The position numbers were made by a program, and so were the translations under genes. Below are positions 1 through 10,098 of a stretch of 64,000 nt of DNA, piece by piece. Below the pieces are notes generated by a model. It searched no databases, was not told the origin of the DNA, and saw nothing but the letters and a program-made list of their open reading frames with translations. The stretch is taken from positions 91,946-155,945 of the forward strand of contig JAHDEC010000008.1 in assembly GCA_020629035.1 (NCBI GenBank), in the 5' to 3' direction. Within the stretch, counting starts at the first letter, position 1. Each line of letters opens with the position of its first letter. Source of the DNA: Saprospiraceae bacterium. GTDB taxonomy: Bacteria; Bacteroidota; Bacteroidia; Chitinophagales; Saprospiraceae.

Positions 1-1274
1 GCAGTATCTGGATTGCCTGAAAGGGCTAAATTGCAGGCTGTAATCGCCTTTATCGCTCCCATGGCATTTCGCTCAATGCAAGGCACTTGCACGAGTCCTC
101 CTACAGGATCACAAGTCAAGCCCAAGTGATGTTCCATAGCAATTTCCGAAGCCATTAGTGCCTGTTTTGCTGAGCCTCCAAGTACTTCCGTTAATCCAGC
201 AGCAGCCATGGCTGAAGAAACGCCAATTTCCGCTTGACAGCCACCCACAGCGGCAGAAATGGTAGCTCCTTTTTTAAACAAACAACCTACTTCACCTGCC
301 GTAAAAAGAAACCGACGCACCGAATCTTTTCCGGCATAATCACAAAAGAAAAAATAATAGAGCAACACAGCTGGAATAACACCAGCTGCACCATTAGTAG
401 GTGAAGTGACCACGCGGGATAATGAGGCATTTTGTTCGTTAACCGCCAAGGCAAAACAACTGATCCATTTATTAATCTGATTAAAGGATTGCGGAGCTGC
501 TTTAATGGCATCAATCCACTCATCTCTGTTAGAATATTCAGCTTTACCTGTAAGTTCATGACAGAGGCCCTTAGCTCTTCGCTGGACATTCAAACCACCT
601 GGTAAGACACCCTCCGTCATGCAACCTTGATAGACGCATTCTAGCATAGTTTCGAGTAGTGCATCAATCTTGTCTTCGATGTTTTCTTCGGTGTCAAACA
701 CTCGCTCATTTAGCTGTACAATATCTGAAATGGCACAAGTCTTCTGCTCGGTATACCCAATAAGATCTTGCCCGGTTTCAATAGGATAGGGTAAACTAAC
801 TTTTTTGCTTGAGCGGGTCAAGCTATCGCTCTCGACAAAACCTCCACCTACTGAAGCATATACTTCTTCCTTAATGATTTCTCCTTCTAGACTTGCTTTG
901 AAAACTAGGGTGTTTGGGTGTTTGTTATGGAAAGAATCTACAAAGTGAATATGGAGTGTGGGATCAAAAAAGATATTTCCTTTCTTGGTTTTTAAATGAG
1001 TACTCTTTTCCACAGATGCTATGATATGTGGAATTTCTTGCGAGTCAATCGTCTCGGCATGGAAATCAAGTAATCCTAAGATGATGGCTTTATCGGTAGC
1101 ATGCCCTTTACCAGTTTTAGATAATGAGCCATATAGGTAGATGTTAATTCGATTAAAGGAGTCAGCTTCAAGGCTATTTATAAATAATTGGGCTGCTTTC
1201 CAAGGACCTAAGGTATGTGAACTAGAAGGTCCAACACCAATCTTAAAAATATCAAACACACTGATAGATTCCAT
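1..1274 (-). CDS. sdaA: L-serine dehydratase (L-serine ammonia-lyase), 3' end cut by the window
   Basis: Cytoplasmic iron-sulfur enzyme that deaminates L-serine to pyruvate and ammonia. I translated the minus strand from the ATG at 1274; about 424 codons are present and the frame runs off the left edge, so roughly 30-50 C-terminal residues are probably missing compared with the usual 455-475. The N-terminal beta domain carries GPSSSHT near residues 15-21. The alpha domain carries the family's cysteines: one in GGCQAEIG near residue 346 and two in [12 protein letters not shown] near 387 and 397, which are the known [4Fe-4S] ligands. It is the single-chain fused form (beta plus alpha). It points away from the window, and the 86 bases separating it from the next gene give no operon signal. 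Family assignment is firm; the end is simply not visible. Confidence 0.93.
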   Translation of the reverse strand, partial: MESISVFDIFKIGVGPSSSHTLGPWKAAQLFINSLEADSFNRINIYLYGSLSKTGKGHATDKAIILGLLDFHAETIDSQEIPHIIASVEKSTHLKTKKGNIFFDPTLHIHFVDSFHNKHPNTLVFKASLEGEIIKEEVYASVGGGFVESDSLTRSSKKVSLPYPIETGQDLIGYTEQKTCAISDIVQLNERVFDTEENIEDKIDALLETMLECVYQGCMTEGVLPGGLNVQRRAKGLCHELTGKAEYSNRDEWIDAIKAAPQSFNQINKWISCFALAVNEQNASLSRVVTSPTNGAAGVIPAVLLYYFFFCDYAGKDSVRRFLFTAGEVGCLFKKGATISAAVGGCQAEIGVSSAMAAAGLTEVLGGSAKQALMASEIAMEHHLGLTCDPVGGLVQVPCIERNAMGAIKAITACNLALSGNPDT

Positions 1275-1360
1275 CTGATTTAATTAATTAAAATATACTG
1301 CAGTTTGTCTTGAATGGAAGTGTTCGCTAAGTTATCAAATATGTCTCTTCTGTAGGCTAT

Positions 1361-2026
1361 TTATTTAATGGTTTGTCTTAGATAGTCGTTTACCGGTTTC
1401 ATAGCTTGATAGTATTCCATAATGGTAGGCATTAGTTTTTCCGAGGCAATGAGTGAAGATGGCAGCTCAGTCATAAAATAGCATTGTTTATGGAGGATTA
1501 GGGGTTCAGCAGCTGCAGCTTCTTGCCATTCTTTCGGGACTCTTTTCATTTTTTCACCCTTGATGCCACCAAATTTTTCTTTGAAATTTCCTTCACTAAT
1601 GAGTTGTTTAAAGGGCTTATTATCCTTAGCTAGTTGGCTGCGGAATTTGTGTAATTGTTCTTTATCCATCCCATATGAGCCACCCATTATGCCGATCATT
1701 TCGGGAGATAATCTTATCGCCATGCCTGGAATGGATTTGTCCTTTTTACCACCTTGGCCTACGAAGGCGGTTAGATGCAGATTATATGGTGTTTTATCTT
1801 TGGCGAAGCGGATATCTCGATTGATTCGGGAAATACATTGTTTAGCTTCTATCGATAAATCTGGTTCATATTCTTTTAAGTTGTTGATCAATGCTGTGAC
1901 AAATGCTAAAAAAGGTTTTTTAGCGCTTTCTTCGTATCTTTTTTTTTGTTCGTGAAACCATTCTTTGTGGTTATTATTAGCTAGGTCTTCAAAAAATTGC
2001 TTGTAGTCTTTACTAAAGTATTTCAT
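1361..2026 (-). CDS. DUF2461 domain protein (TIGR02453 family)
   Basis: Protein of 221 residues that matches the DUF2461 family over its full length. It has the typical N-terminal pattern of a phenylalanine-rich helix followed by NNHKEWF near residues 18-24, and the central RINRDIRFAKDKTPY block. Members are cytoplasmic and widespread in bacteria and fungi; no biochemical role is established. There is no signal peptide or membrane segment. Its start overlaps the stop of the sigma-factor gene by four bases (ATGA type), so it is translationally coupled as the third gene of a DGPF / sigma / DUF2461 operon. The linkage is the only hint of function. Confidence 0.85.
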   Translation of the reverse strand: MKYFSKDYKQFFEDLANNNHKEWFHEQKKRYEESAKKPFLAFVTALINNLKEYEPDLSIEAKQCISRINRDIRFAKDKTPYNLHLTAFVGQGGKKDKSIPGMAIRLSPEMIGIMGGSYGMDKEQLHKFRSQLAKDNKPFKQLISEGNFKEKFGGIKGEKMKRVPKEWQEAAAAEPLILHKQCYFMTELPSSLIASEKLMPTIMEYYQAMKPVNDYLRQTIK

Positions 2027-3261
2027 AGGTTTATGCTTGATTGTTTGGTTTTGAAATAGCTTACTTCTGATTGGTTATTAGCATGTTTAATGGCTAGTGT
2101 ATAGGCATCAATTGCCTGCTTATTTTGTTTTGTATTTAGGTAGTATTCTGCCCAAGTTGCATGATATAGATAGATGCTTTTCTCTAATTTATTAGTGTCA
2201 ATGTCGCATAAGATCTGCTGACATGCTTCATTATTTCCCATTTGCAAATGCACACTGGCCATATTTAGTTTTACAAATGGACTTGGGTATTCTTCATATA
2301 ATGATTGATATAATTGTAGAATTTTATCCCAGTTGGTCAAAGCCAAGGATGGACTTTTTAGATGCTGCATAGCGATTGCTGCTTCATAATGATAGCTGCT
2401 AGTATCTTTATAAGTCTTTGCAGTGAGTAGGGCTTCGTTTCCTAAATGGATTAAAGGTTTAAACCATCTACTACGATCCTGGTCTTTAAGATTTATGAGC
2501 TCATTTTGCTCATTTACCTTGCTGTCTAATCTCGAAGAATGTAAACATAGTAGTCCGAATAAAGCGTACGATGTTCCAGAACGGTAGGCCTCTTTTTTTA
2601 GGAGTAAGGAACAAAGTCTCATGGCTTCACCACAGAGGTCTTTTCGGATAACTTGGTCCTTCTTGTAGGAGTGAAAGCCTTCGTTAAAAATGACATAAAT
2701 AATGTCTAATACTCGTTGCAAACGATCTTTTATTTCAGAGGATTTGGGTAGAGCGAAGGATATGTTTTCTTGTTTAATCATAGCCTTGGCTCGCTGCAGC
2801 CTCTTCTTGATGCTTTCCTCTTTAATGAGCAGAGCTGCCGATATTTCTTTTAGGCTAAAACCTGATATACTTTTTAATGCAAAGGCAATTTGGTCCACGG
2901 GATTTAGTGCAGGATGGCAGGCTGTAAAGATCATACGGAGTTGGCTATCTTCTATTTCATGATTCAAAAATAAATCATCTATATGGATGGCTGCTGGCCC
3001 ATGGCCAAACACGGTTTCCTGATGCTTGTCTGCTTTTGCTTTTCGGAACAGATCAATGACCCTGTTTTTCGCAGCTTTGGTGAGCCAAGCTTCTGGGTTT
3101 TCAGGGTATTGGTGCGCCCATTTTTTTAAGGCTAGCACAAAGGTGTCTTGCACTGCATCTTCAATAAGTTGCAGATTTGACAATCCAAAAATTCGAGTAA
3201 GAATGGCGACCATCTTTCCATATTGGTGTCTAAAAAGATGGTCGACTGTTGGTGCATCCAT
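2023..3261 (-). CDS. ECF42-type RNA polymerase sigma factor with C-terminal TPR-like extension
   Basis: Protein of 412 residues, far longer than a minimal ECF sigma factor of about 180. The N-terminal 170 residues hold sigma region 2 (the LIEDAVQDTFVLALKKW block near 36-52) and region 4 (FSLKEISAALLIKEESIKKRL near 135-155). The remainder is the helical DUF6596/TPR-like extension with the diagnostic NEGF and DQDRSRW motifs. ECF42 members normally lack a classical anti-sigma factor, sit next to a DGPF (YCII-related) protein, and use the C-terminal extension for control; this is known for the family, not shown here. The start codon overlaps the stop of the DGPF gene by one base, so the two are coupled. 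Confidence 0.9.
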   Translation of the reverse strand: MDAPTVDHLFRHQYGKMVAILTRIFGLSNLQLIEDAVQDTFVLALKKWAHQYPENPEAWLTKAAKNRVIDLFRKAKADKHQETVFGHGPAAIHIDDLFLNHEIEDSQLRMIFTACHPALNPVDQIAFALKSISGFSLKEISAALLIKEESIKKRLQRAKAMIKQENISFALPKSSEIKDRLQRVLDIIYVIFNEGFHSYKKDQVIRKDLCGEAMRLCSLLLKKEAYRSGTSYALFGLLCLHSSRLDSKVNEQNELINLKDQDRSRWFKPLIHLGNEALLTAKTYKDTSSYHYEAAIAMQHLKSPSLALTNWDKILQLYQSLYEEYPSPFVKLNMASVHLQMGNNEACQQILCDIDTNKLEKSIYLYHATWAEYYLNTKQNKQAIDAYTLAIKHANNQSEVSYFKTKQSSINL

Positions 3262-3608
3262 TATTGGTCAAATACGATGATTTCTCTAATCTCTACTGTA
3301 CCATCGAGATCATAGTCTGGATAGTCTTGAGCCACTTCCATCACTTCTTCGATAGAATTTGCTTTTACTACATAATATCCACCAATAAGTTCTTTACTTT
3401 CTAAAAAAGGCCCATCAGTAACTACTCGGTCAGACCCGCTGATTCTTCTTCCTCTGGCGTGTAAAGCTTCGCCACCCACTAAGATGCCGGCTTCTTTCAT
3501 TTTTCCACCCCAAGCAAACCATTTTCCCATACGCTCTTGCATTTGTTCTGGAGATAAGCCTAAAGCTGCATAGTCAGATCCGATAAATAACATCATAAAT
3601 TCTTTCAT
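3261..3608 (-). CDS. DGPF/YCII-related domain protein
   Basis: Small cytoplasmic protein of 115 residues. The YCII-related fold is recognised from the TDGPF motif (near residues 83-87) followed by the KELIGGYYVVKA strand-helix. DGPF proteins are the standard genomic partners of ECF42 sigma factors, usually encoded immediately upstream as here; a direct role in sigma control has been proposed but is not settled. It is first in the operon, so the promoter should lie between 3609 and 3686 on the minus strand. I did not find a perfect TAnnTTTG box there. Confidence 0.9.
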   Translation of the reverse strand: MKEFMMLFIGSDYAALGLSPEQMQERMGKWFAWGGKMKEAGILVGGEALHARGRRISGSDRVVTDGPFLESKELIGGYYVVKANSIEEVMEVAQDYPDYDLDGTVEIREIIVFDQ

Positions 3609-3686
3609 AATTAATTGTTTTTAAGTTTGATAATTTACCCTGATACCGAAGCTAAATTTAGGATAGGGGACAAGGTGGGTAAAAAT

Positions 3687-5429
3687 TTATAAATTATTTT
3701 TTACGTTTTTCAATGTTTGGTATAAATCAGAAGGGTTAAACGGTTTGGAGATATGACCATTCATACCAAACTGTTTTACTTTTTCCTTTACATCCATACC
3801 TGCAGAAGCAGAAAGCGCATAGATTGGAATGCTTCGATTATTTGGAGTACCTGAATTACGTATTTCTTGGCTTGCATCGTAGCCATTCATAACAGGCATT
3901 TGTAAATCCATCAAAATAAGGTGGTAGTTTTTCTCTTTTGCCCGTTTAGTGGCAATTAATCCGTTCTCCGCTATTTCGTAAGTGACGTCCCATTTTTTTA
4001 AAAAACGTTCAATGACCAGTATATTAATTTTATGGTCTTCAACAACTAATATTTCTAGGCCCTCAAGTGATCCATAAGATGGTGGAGTAGTTGCATGTTT
4101 TGGCTTTATATCGTCGAATTTATCACTAAGTTCGAAGCGTATATCAAAGAAAAAGTTAGACCCTTTTCCTTCGATGCTGTCCACTTTTAACTCACTATCC
4201 ATGAGGTTTAGCAATTTTTTTGAAATAGCTAAGCCTAGACCTGTACCTCCATATTTTCGGGTGATAGTAGAATTAGCCTGAGCAAACGAATCAAATATTT
4301 TTGAGAGTTTTTCTTGTGGAATACCGATCCCAGTATCTTGAACACTAAATGCAAGTTGAATGCTATTGCTTGACTTCTGAAGTACTTCAATATCCAAGAC
4401 AACTTTTCCCGCCTCTGTGAATTTAATGGCATTATTTACCAAGTTTGTCAGTATTTGAGATAGGCGTATACTATCACCTACCAAGACATTGGGCAATAAA
4501 TCATCCTTTTTAATGACAAAGCGTATTCCCTTTTCTTCGGCTTTTAATTGAAAGGTGCTCTGTAGGCCATTTAAGATGTGAGTTAGACTAAAATCAACGG
4601 CTTCTAATTCGAGTGAGCCAGCTTCAATTTTATTAAAATCAAGGATGTCATTAACTAATCCCAATAGGTGTTCAGAAGAGTATTTGAGGGTTTTTAAATT
4701 CTCAATCTGTTCTTCCTTTGGATCCTCCATTAGTAAAAGGTGGCTAATGCCGATTACTGCATTAAGCGGAGTCCTGATTTCGTGTGACATGGTCGATAAG
4801 AATTCATCTTTAGCACGACTTGCTAAGGTTTCTTTATCTTTTGCTTCGATAAGCGCTAATTCAGTTTCTTTTAGATAACTGATATCTACGATGGTGCCGA
4901 TGCAGCCTACGATTTTATACTCTTTGTCTTTACTAAGTTGGATCGAAACATCAAGCCATTTTTTTTCTCCTTCTTTGGTGTTTATTTCTATAATGTGATG
5001 TTGACTTTCGAAGTTTAATTTTTTGAGATCAATTAATACTTGTCGCTCGGAAGTTGCTACATATTGGAGATATTCTGTAAATGACTTACCCAGACAATCT
5101 TCAACATCATAACCCGTTAATTTTTCCCATGCTGGGTTTAGGTAGGTCCATTTTCCATCCAAATCGGTTTCAAAGATCACTTCATGAATATTATCTACCA
5201 CTCGCTCGAGTTGCGAACTGATCACCTCTACATTTTTCTTTAATTGTTGATTAGCAACAAACAGTTCTTGTGAACTTTTTTCAAGGATATTTTCAATGTG
5301 AGTTAAATCATTGTCTGCTTCTAAATAGGCTTGATTGACTTGATCTAATAGAGGCCCAATAGCATCGAGCAAGGTTTTGTTTAATGCTGCTTTTTTTAAC
5401 TGACGTTTAAGTAATCTATGGTAATTCAT
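3687..5429 (-). CDS. Hybrid histidine kinase (coiled coil, PAS, HisKA, HATPase, REC)
   Basis: Soluble hybrid sensor kinase of 580 residues with no membrane segment. Order: helical N-terminus to about 75, PAS domain about 76-190, HisKA with phospho-acceptor H216 in the SHEIRTPLN box, HATPase with N-box near 329-333, DTGIG at 365-369 and GGTGLGL at 394-400, then a C-terminal receiver. The receiver keeps the acidic pair E464/D465, phospho-acceptor D508, S540 and K562. There is no output domain, so phosphotransfer to an unseen partner is expected. The start ATG shares a base with the stop of the upstream FIST gene, so sensor and kinase are translationally coupled; the FIST protein is the likely input module. 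Confidence 0.94.
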   Translation of the reverse strand: MNYHRLLKRQLKKAALNKTLLDAIGPLLDQVNQAYLEADNDLTHIENILEKSSQELFVANQQLKKNVEVISSQLERVVDNIHEVIFETDLDGKWTYLNPAWEKLTGYDVEDCLGKSFTEYLQYVATSERQVLIDLKKLNFESQHHIIEINTKEGEKKWLDVSIQLSKDKEYKIVGCIGTIVDISYLKETELALIEAKDKETLASRAKDEFLSTMSHEIRTPLNAVIGISHLLLMEDPKEEQIENLKTLKYSSEHLLGLVNDILDFNKIEAGSLELEAVDFSLTHILNGLQSTFQLKAEEKGIRFVIKKDDLLPNVLVGDSIRLSQILTNLVNNAIKFTEAGKVVLDIEVLQKSSNSIQLAFSVQDTGIGIPQEKLSKIFDSFAQANSTITRKYGGTGLGLAISKKLLNLMDSELKVDSIEGKGSNFFFDIRFELSDKFDDIKPKHATTPPSYGSLEGLEILVVEDHKINILVIERFLKKWDVTYEIAENGLIATKRAKEKNYHLILMDLQMPVMNGYDASQEIRNSGTPNNRSIPIYALSASAGMDVKEKVKQFGMNGHISKPFNPSDLYQTLKNVKNNL

Positions 5430-6556
5430 TATTCAGCAAAAGTCGTTATTGTCATGGTTTGATTATGGAGAGCACAAGGTGTAAACTTATCAAATGGAGC
5501 GATTTCTCCATAAGAATAAAATCCAGTTGTCATCACATGCTTGCCTAGTACTTCGTTTACCGCTTCCACTTCCTCTTCTACCAGTTGTTTCATCACCAAG
5601 CGTCGTCCAACACAACTTATTAGAAATGCCAACTGACAATCATCTCCCATAACGTCCTTGCTTATTATTGCCGATTTTTCAGCTCCATTAATTATTCGAT
5701 CAACATTCGCTTTCATTAATCGAACATAAGCACCTTCGGGAATATTTCCGGCAAAGGTGAGACTTTGTTCTTCCTCATTCACTGCAAGAATTGTTCGAAC
5801 CACAGGTGTTTTGTTGTCTTCGTCTCTCAAGCTTAATGGAAACAAAAGTCCAGAAGCTGGCAAGTCTTTCGCCTTATCACCCAAAAATGATTTATATAAA
5901 TGCAAGGCAGGCTGATTGTCTAATTCGTACAAGACATTTTTAGCAGACTTGGTTACTAACCGTTCTAAACCAAAACTATCCCAACCACCCTTAGAGCCAA
6001 ATCCTATTTTTAAATCAGTGCCATAAAAAGCTAATGCGCCTATTTTTTTAGTCGTTATTTGATCATTAAGAATTACATATGTTTCTCCAAAATCTGGTCC
6101 ATCTCCAGCTAATCCACCTGTAATACTTACGGTATCTGATAAGTTATCATGTAGGCCTTTCACTAATTCTGCACCATTAACATTTAATCCATCGCTAAGC
6201 ACAAGAATATGCCTCAATTCAGGCCCTTGACATTGGTCACTAATTGATTTACCGGCCTTAAAACTATCGCCATTACAATCATCGATATCAACTTGGACAA
6301 GTTTTAAACTGACTTTGTCGAAAGCAACAGCTGTTAGAGCTACAGAATCATCAAAAACTTGATTCCCCAAGATTTCTCCGGCAGTTGAGCAACCTATTTT
6401 TATAGCTTCTGGATAAAGCGAATGCAGTTTTTTTATAAACTCCGCCTTGGGTTTAAAGCTAGGCGATATAAATAGAAAAAAGACGGATGGTTTAAATCCG
6501 ACAAACCCTTCATCAAGGCTCGTTTCTGCTGTAAAACTTTGTTGGTAGATATCCAT
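5429..6556 (-). CDS. FIST N/C domain small-molecule sensor protein
   Basis: Cytoplasmic protein of 375 residues made of FIST_N (about 20-220; GCSTAGEI motif near 57-64, TGGLAGDG near 144-151) and FIST_C (about 220-360; ending in the FYSYGEIAP segment). FIST domains are predicted ligand-sensing modules associated with signal transduction, often in fusions or operons with kinases; amino acids or related metabolites are proposed ligands. Here it stands alone but directly precedes and overlaps the hybrid kinase gene, so the pair probably works as a two-protein sensory complex. The region upstream (6557-6624) is AT-rich; no perfect promoter box was seen. Confidence 0.9.
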   Translation of the reverse strand: MDIYQQSFTAETSLDEGFVGFKPSVFFLFISPSFKPKAEFIKKLHSLYPEAIKIGCSTAGEILGNQVFDDSVALTAVAFDKVSLKLVQVDIDDCNGDSFKAGKSISDQCQGPELRHILVLSDGLNVNGAELVKGLHDNLSDTVSITGGLAGDGPDFGETYVILNDQITTKKIGALAFYGTDLKIGFGSKGGWDSFGLERLVTKSAKNVLYELDNQPALHLYKSFLGDKAKDLPASGLLFPLSLRDEDNKTPVVRTILAVNEEEQSLTFAGNIPEGAYVRLMKANVDRIINGAEKSAIISKDVMGDDCQLAFLISCVGRRLVMKQLVEEEVEAVNEVLGKHVMTTGFYSYGEIAPFDKFTPCALHNQTMTITTFAE

Positions 6557-6624
6557 AATCTATATTCATATTAAAATAATATGTAATATACAAAATAGTT
6601 GATAATCAGCTTATTGATTTGTGT

Positions 6625-7080
6625 TTACTTAAGCATTTTTTCAAAACAAATGCTGTTTTCTACGCCTTTATATTGGCCATAATTTTCTATCACTTGGTAA
6701 TTGGATTTTTTGTAGAGTGCGATGGCGGCTGGTTGTCCATATCCAGTTTCTAATCTACATTTAGTAGCGTCTAGTTCAGAAGCCCATTCTTCGAGTGCAC
6801 TTAGGATTGCAGTGGCGATTCCTTTCGATCGGTAGTTTGGTAAAACAAACATGCGCTTAACTTCCATAGTATCAGGTGCAATGTTTTTAATAGCTCCGCA
6901 AGCTATGGCCGTTTTATTTTCATAGCCAATTAAGGCATACTTTATTTGGTCAATGCCATTAAATTGATGGTAAAAATCATGCATGTCTCCATCAGTGGTT
7001 TTTAGGTTTTGATCCAATAATTTGACCAGTTTTCTAAAATCAGGATGGTTTGCATCTGTTTTTATTATTTCGAGCTTCAT
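6625..7080 (-). CDS. GNAT family N-acetyltransferase
   Basis: Acetyl-CoA-dependent acetyltransferase fold. I chose the ATG at 7080 (151 residues, starting MKLEI), because the fold begins there. An in-frame ATG at 7152 would add 24 residues that do not look like part of the domain. Motif A is clear: VKRMFVLP followed by the acetyl-CoA pyrophosphate loop RSKGIA and an amphipathic helix. The C-terminal half has the usual ALYKKSNY segment of motif B. Substrate is unknown; proteins of this size acetylate small amines or protein termini. It stands alone on the minus strand, 68 bases beyond the FIST start. Confidence 0.88.
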   Translation of the reverse strand: MKLEIIKTDANHPDFRKLVKLLDQNLKTTDGDMHDFYHQFNGIDQIKYALIGYENKTAIACGAIKNIAPDTMEVKRMFVLPNYRSKGIATAILSALEEWASELDATKCRLETGYGQPAAIALYKKSNYQVIENYGQYKGVENSICFEKMLK

Positions 7081-7478
7081 GCTTAATGTAGTTGCTTCGT
7101 TTCCAAAATCAAAGTATGAATTTCTGAAGTAAATGAATAATGCACGTGACATTTAGATTTGCTATAATTCACTTTATCCAAATTTGTAAGTAATTATCAT
7201 CTTATTTTCTATGAGTTTTAATTTTGCTTTTATAGTCGGTTAAATCTTGATGGCTGATAAATTACATGTCTGAGATTGTTGCCTAAAATACTGGGAAGGT
7301 TTTGCTTATGGTCGTCGATGGCGGCTGACTAGATGCTTTACAAGTCAACGCTAAGGTTTATGAATCAAGTAAGTTTTTCTTTCCAAAATGTAAAAATGCG
7401 TTAAACAAAAACTAAAAGTGGAAAAGCATATTCTATCTAACTTGAAATGTTACAATTTAAGGGGTAAATCGGATTAAT
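7081..7478. other. Intergenic region between divergent genes, no feature recognised
   Basis: About 400 bases between the GNAT start and the lipoprotein start. I saw no reading frame of note, tRNA, strong hairpin or perfect TAnnTTTG promoter box on either strand. It must contain the promoters of both divergent genes. Confidence 0.5.
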
Positions 7479-8531
7479 ATGCTGAAAGTTAAGACCTTAA
7501 AAATCCTTGTTTTTATCATAGCCTCTTTAATGATGTTTACTGCTTGCACCCCACAAAGAGCCTTTAAGCATAATAATTACAAAAGAGCATTACGCTTATC
7601 TGCCAAAAAAATTAAAAAAGGAAAAGCTTCATCCACTCACTATGATATTGCCTCGATTTCAAGCGCATATTTAGTAGATAATGTTTTACAGGAAAATGCT
7701 GATCGCTTACACTCCGAAAGTGTAAATGATTGGTTAAAAGTTCAAAATAAATACTACAAGGTACTAGCCTCTGTAGGTAAAACCAACCATGAGTTGGGTG
7801 GGTTTTTAACCCCAAGTTATGATGTTTTATGTGATGCTAAAATGAATCTTGACTTTAAAATTATGGACCATTTCTACGCCTTAGCGGTAGATCATTTGGA
7901 TGATTCTAGACGCAAATTAAATAAAGAAAGTGCACGTATAGCCTATCACAATTTGCAGAAATGTATAGAACATGGAGGTGAAAATGAATATAGTGATATG
8001 GCACAGCTCCAAGTAGAAGCTATCGATCGAGGGACCGTATATTTCATAGCAAGAGGATTTAATCCTGATGAAACATTCTGGTTTAAATATTGGGATGATT
8101 ACCAAGACGAAGCGATAGACTGCATCCTAGACTATGACTTAAGTGGTATCTGGTTTTGCGAGTCAAGTCATACATCATATGACACACAAACCAAAGAAAT
8201 ACAAACAGGTACCCATAGTCACACCGATACCTCAGGGGTTACCATCAATACACCTATCTATGAGACCGTATGTGCAACCATTGCTACAACAAGAGTAACT
8301 ATCGAAGCAAGTGCCACACTATCGAGATATGTAATTAATGAATCTGGCCAATGCCCATTGGCTAATGATGAATTAAGATTTTCGGACAGTGATAGCTATG
8401 AAGAAATCCAAATATCTGGAGATATCCGTGCGCTTGATTTTGTGCCAAGTGAGTGCTCTGGAGAACCTGGATTTCTTAGGTCCAACCTTGAAAGTAGGCT
8501 TTCATGGATGATATCAGATCGGTTTTATTAA
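7479..8531 (+). CDS. Lipoprotein of unknown function
   Basis: Protein of 350 residues that I do not recognise. A signal peptide with lipobox FTAC (cysteine near residue 23) predicts a lipoprotein. The first 150 residues after the cysteine are basic and helical and could be TPR-like (repeated Lys/Arg and Ala/Tyr/Leu spacing), but I cannot assign a family. The C-terminal 200 residues are mixed alpha/beta, contain several cysteines and a Thr-rich segment (GTHSHTDTSGVTINT), and end in FY. It is monocistronic; the following gene converges on it with only 25 bases between stops. Confidence 0.75.
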   Translation: MLKVKTLKILVFIIASLMMFTACTPQRAFKHNNYKRALRLSAKKIKKGKASSTHYDIASISSAYLVDNVLQENADRLHSESVNDWLKVQNKYYKVLASVGKTNHELGGFLTPSYDVLCDAKMNLDFKIMDHFYALAVDHLDDSRRKLNKESARIAYHNLQKCIEHGGENEYSDMAQLQVEAIDRGTVYFIARGFNPDETFWFKYWDDYQDEAIDCILDYDLSGIWFCESSHTSYDTQTKEIQTGTHSHTDTSGVTINTPIYETVCATIATTRVTIEASATLSRYVINESGQCPLANDELRFSDSDSYEEIQISGDIRALDFVPSECSGEPGFLRSNLESRLSWMISDRFY

Positions 8532-8556
8532 GTACAAGCCCTATTTTTTTCACTCA

Positions 8557-10098
8557 CTAGTGCACTCCATCCATCCATCGCTTAATAATGGGAGAAATAG
8601 CGATGGCCAATAAGCCTAGTGCAATGGCCAGACAACCAAACACACTATATACCGAGACATAGCTGTAAAGTTGCTGCTGGGCTGCATCACCGGAAGTCGC
8701 CATGCTAGGTGATAAGCCTGTAATTAATTCGGTCAACTTCCCTAAAACCCCTTCTGAAAAAGGATTAATTTCATCCTCCCTGACCGTCGTCAACTGGGCT
8801 ATTTTACCAGCAAAAAAATGACCATAAAACGAAGACGTAAAGAATACGCCCATAATAAAAGCTAAGTATTTAGGTGCTGATAATTCGGACATCTTTGATA
8901 ATCCAATTGGGGAAATAAATAACTCACCGACCGTCAACACTAAATAACCGATAATCAAATACAACATCGATGTTTTGGCCCATTGGTCGGCACTGTGTGC
9001 CGAAGCTCCAAAAATGACAAAACCTACCCCTAATAATAAAATACCTATGCCTGCTTTGATAGCCGAATTAGGATTCTTTGCACGTCTATTAAGTCCATCC
9101 CACAACATTGAAAAAGGAACAGCAAGTAAAATAATAAAGCCTGAATTTATACTGTTGGTTTGGGCAGCATTCATACCGATTAAATTCATGTTGCGATCTG
9201 CAAATAGGGTTAATGAACTACCTGCTTGTTCAAATATTGCCCAGAAAACGGCCATCAAAATAGTAAAATAACTAACCACCCAAAGGCGAGTTTTATAAGG
9301 CGCCTCGACAGATTCGTAGATTTTTAGCAGGCCGAAAAGAATAGCTAAGGTGGCTAGCCAGACCATATAATGTTCATACTGGTTAAACCTAAGAATTAGG
9401 GCAAAAAAGGGAATTGAAATCAAGGAGCCAATCACAATTAATTGTCCTTGATTTAAACCCATCACTTTTTGGTGATAGCTGACCTTATTAATGACTTTCC
9501 CTTTCTCACCAAATACTTCAGCATTCAGACCACGCTGGAAATAAAATAAACCGATAAGCATGCCTATCCCAGCCAATAAGAAACCATAGTGCCATCCATA
9601 CAATTCGGCCAACCACGCGCACAATAAAGGGGCAACTGCTCCGCCAATATTGATACCCATATAGAAAATAGTAAATCCTGCATCTCTGCGTATATCTTCT
9701 TCCCCGTATAGGCTTCCCACGAAACTGGAAATATTAGGTTTGAAAAAACCATTCCCAATGATGATCAAAGCAAGTGATCCATAAAAGAATATAGGTAGTT
9801 CGATGGTCAATAAAAAGTGTCCCGCCGCCATCATGACTCCTCCAATAATGATTGATTTTCTAAATCCAAGATATTGGTCCGCTAAAAATCCACCAATTAA
9901 TGGCGTAAAATATACAAGCGACATGTAAGCTGCATAGACTCCATAGGATAAATGATCTTCAAACAACAATTGCTTGGTCATATATAGGACTAACAAAGCG
10001 CGCATGCCATAAAAAGAAAATCGCTCCCATAACTCTGCAAAAAATAAGTAATACAATCCCTTTGGGTGGCCAAACATAGTTTGATTTACCTGTGTCAT
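8557..10098 (-). CDS. POT/PTR2 family proton-coupled oligopeptide transporter
   Basis: Inner-membrane major-facilitator protein of 513 residues, predicted to import di- and tripeptides with protons. It has the POT signature near the N-terminus, ELWERFSFYGMRA (ExxERFxYYG type), with the peptide-binding Glu/Arg residues. A second POT signature, FTIFYMGINIGGAVAPL, lies near residue 145. About 14 hydrophobic segments are visible, the usual number for bacterial POT proteins with two extra helices. It faces away from the plus-strand gene at 10242, with 143 bases between, and is not in an operon. Confidence 0.95.
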   Translation of the reverse strand: MTQVNQTMFGHPKGLYYLFFAELWERFSFYGMRALLVLYMTKQLLFEDHLSYGVYAAYMSLVYFTPLIGGFLADQYLGFRKSIIIGGVMMAAGHFLLTIELPIFFYGSLALIIIGNGFFKPNISSFVGSLYGEEDIRRDAGFTIFYMGINIGGAVAPLLCAWLAELYGWHYGFLLAGIGMLIGLFYFQRGLNAEVFGEKGKVINKVSYHQKVMGLNQGQLIVIGSLISIPFFALILRFNQYEHYMVWLATLAILFGLLKIYESVEAPYKTRLWVVSYFTILMAVFWAIFEQAGSSLTLFADRNMNLIGMNAAQTNSINSGFIILLAVPFSMLWDGLNRRAKNPNSAIKAGIGILLLGVGFVIFGASAHSADQWAKTSMLYLIIGYLVLTVGELFISPIGLSKMSELSAPKYLAFIMGVFFTSSFYGHFFAGKIAQLTTVREDEINPFSEGVLGKLTELITGLSPSMATSGDAAQQQLYSYVSVYSVFGCLAIALGLLAIAISPIIKRWMDGVH

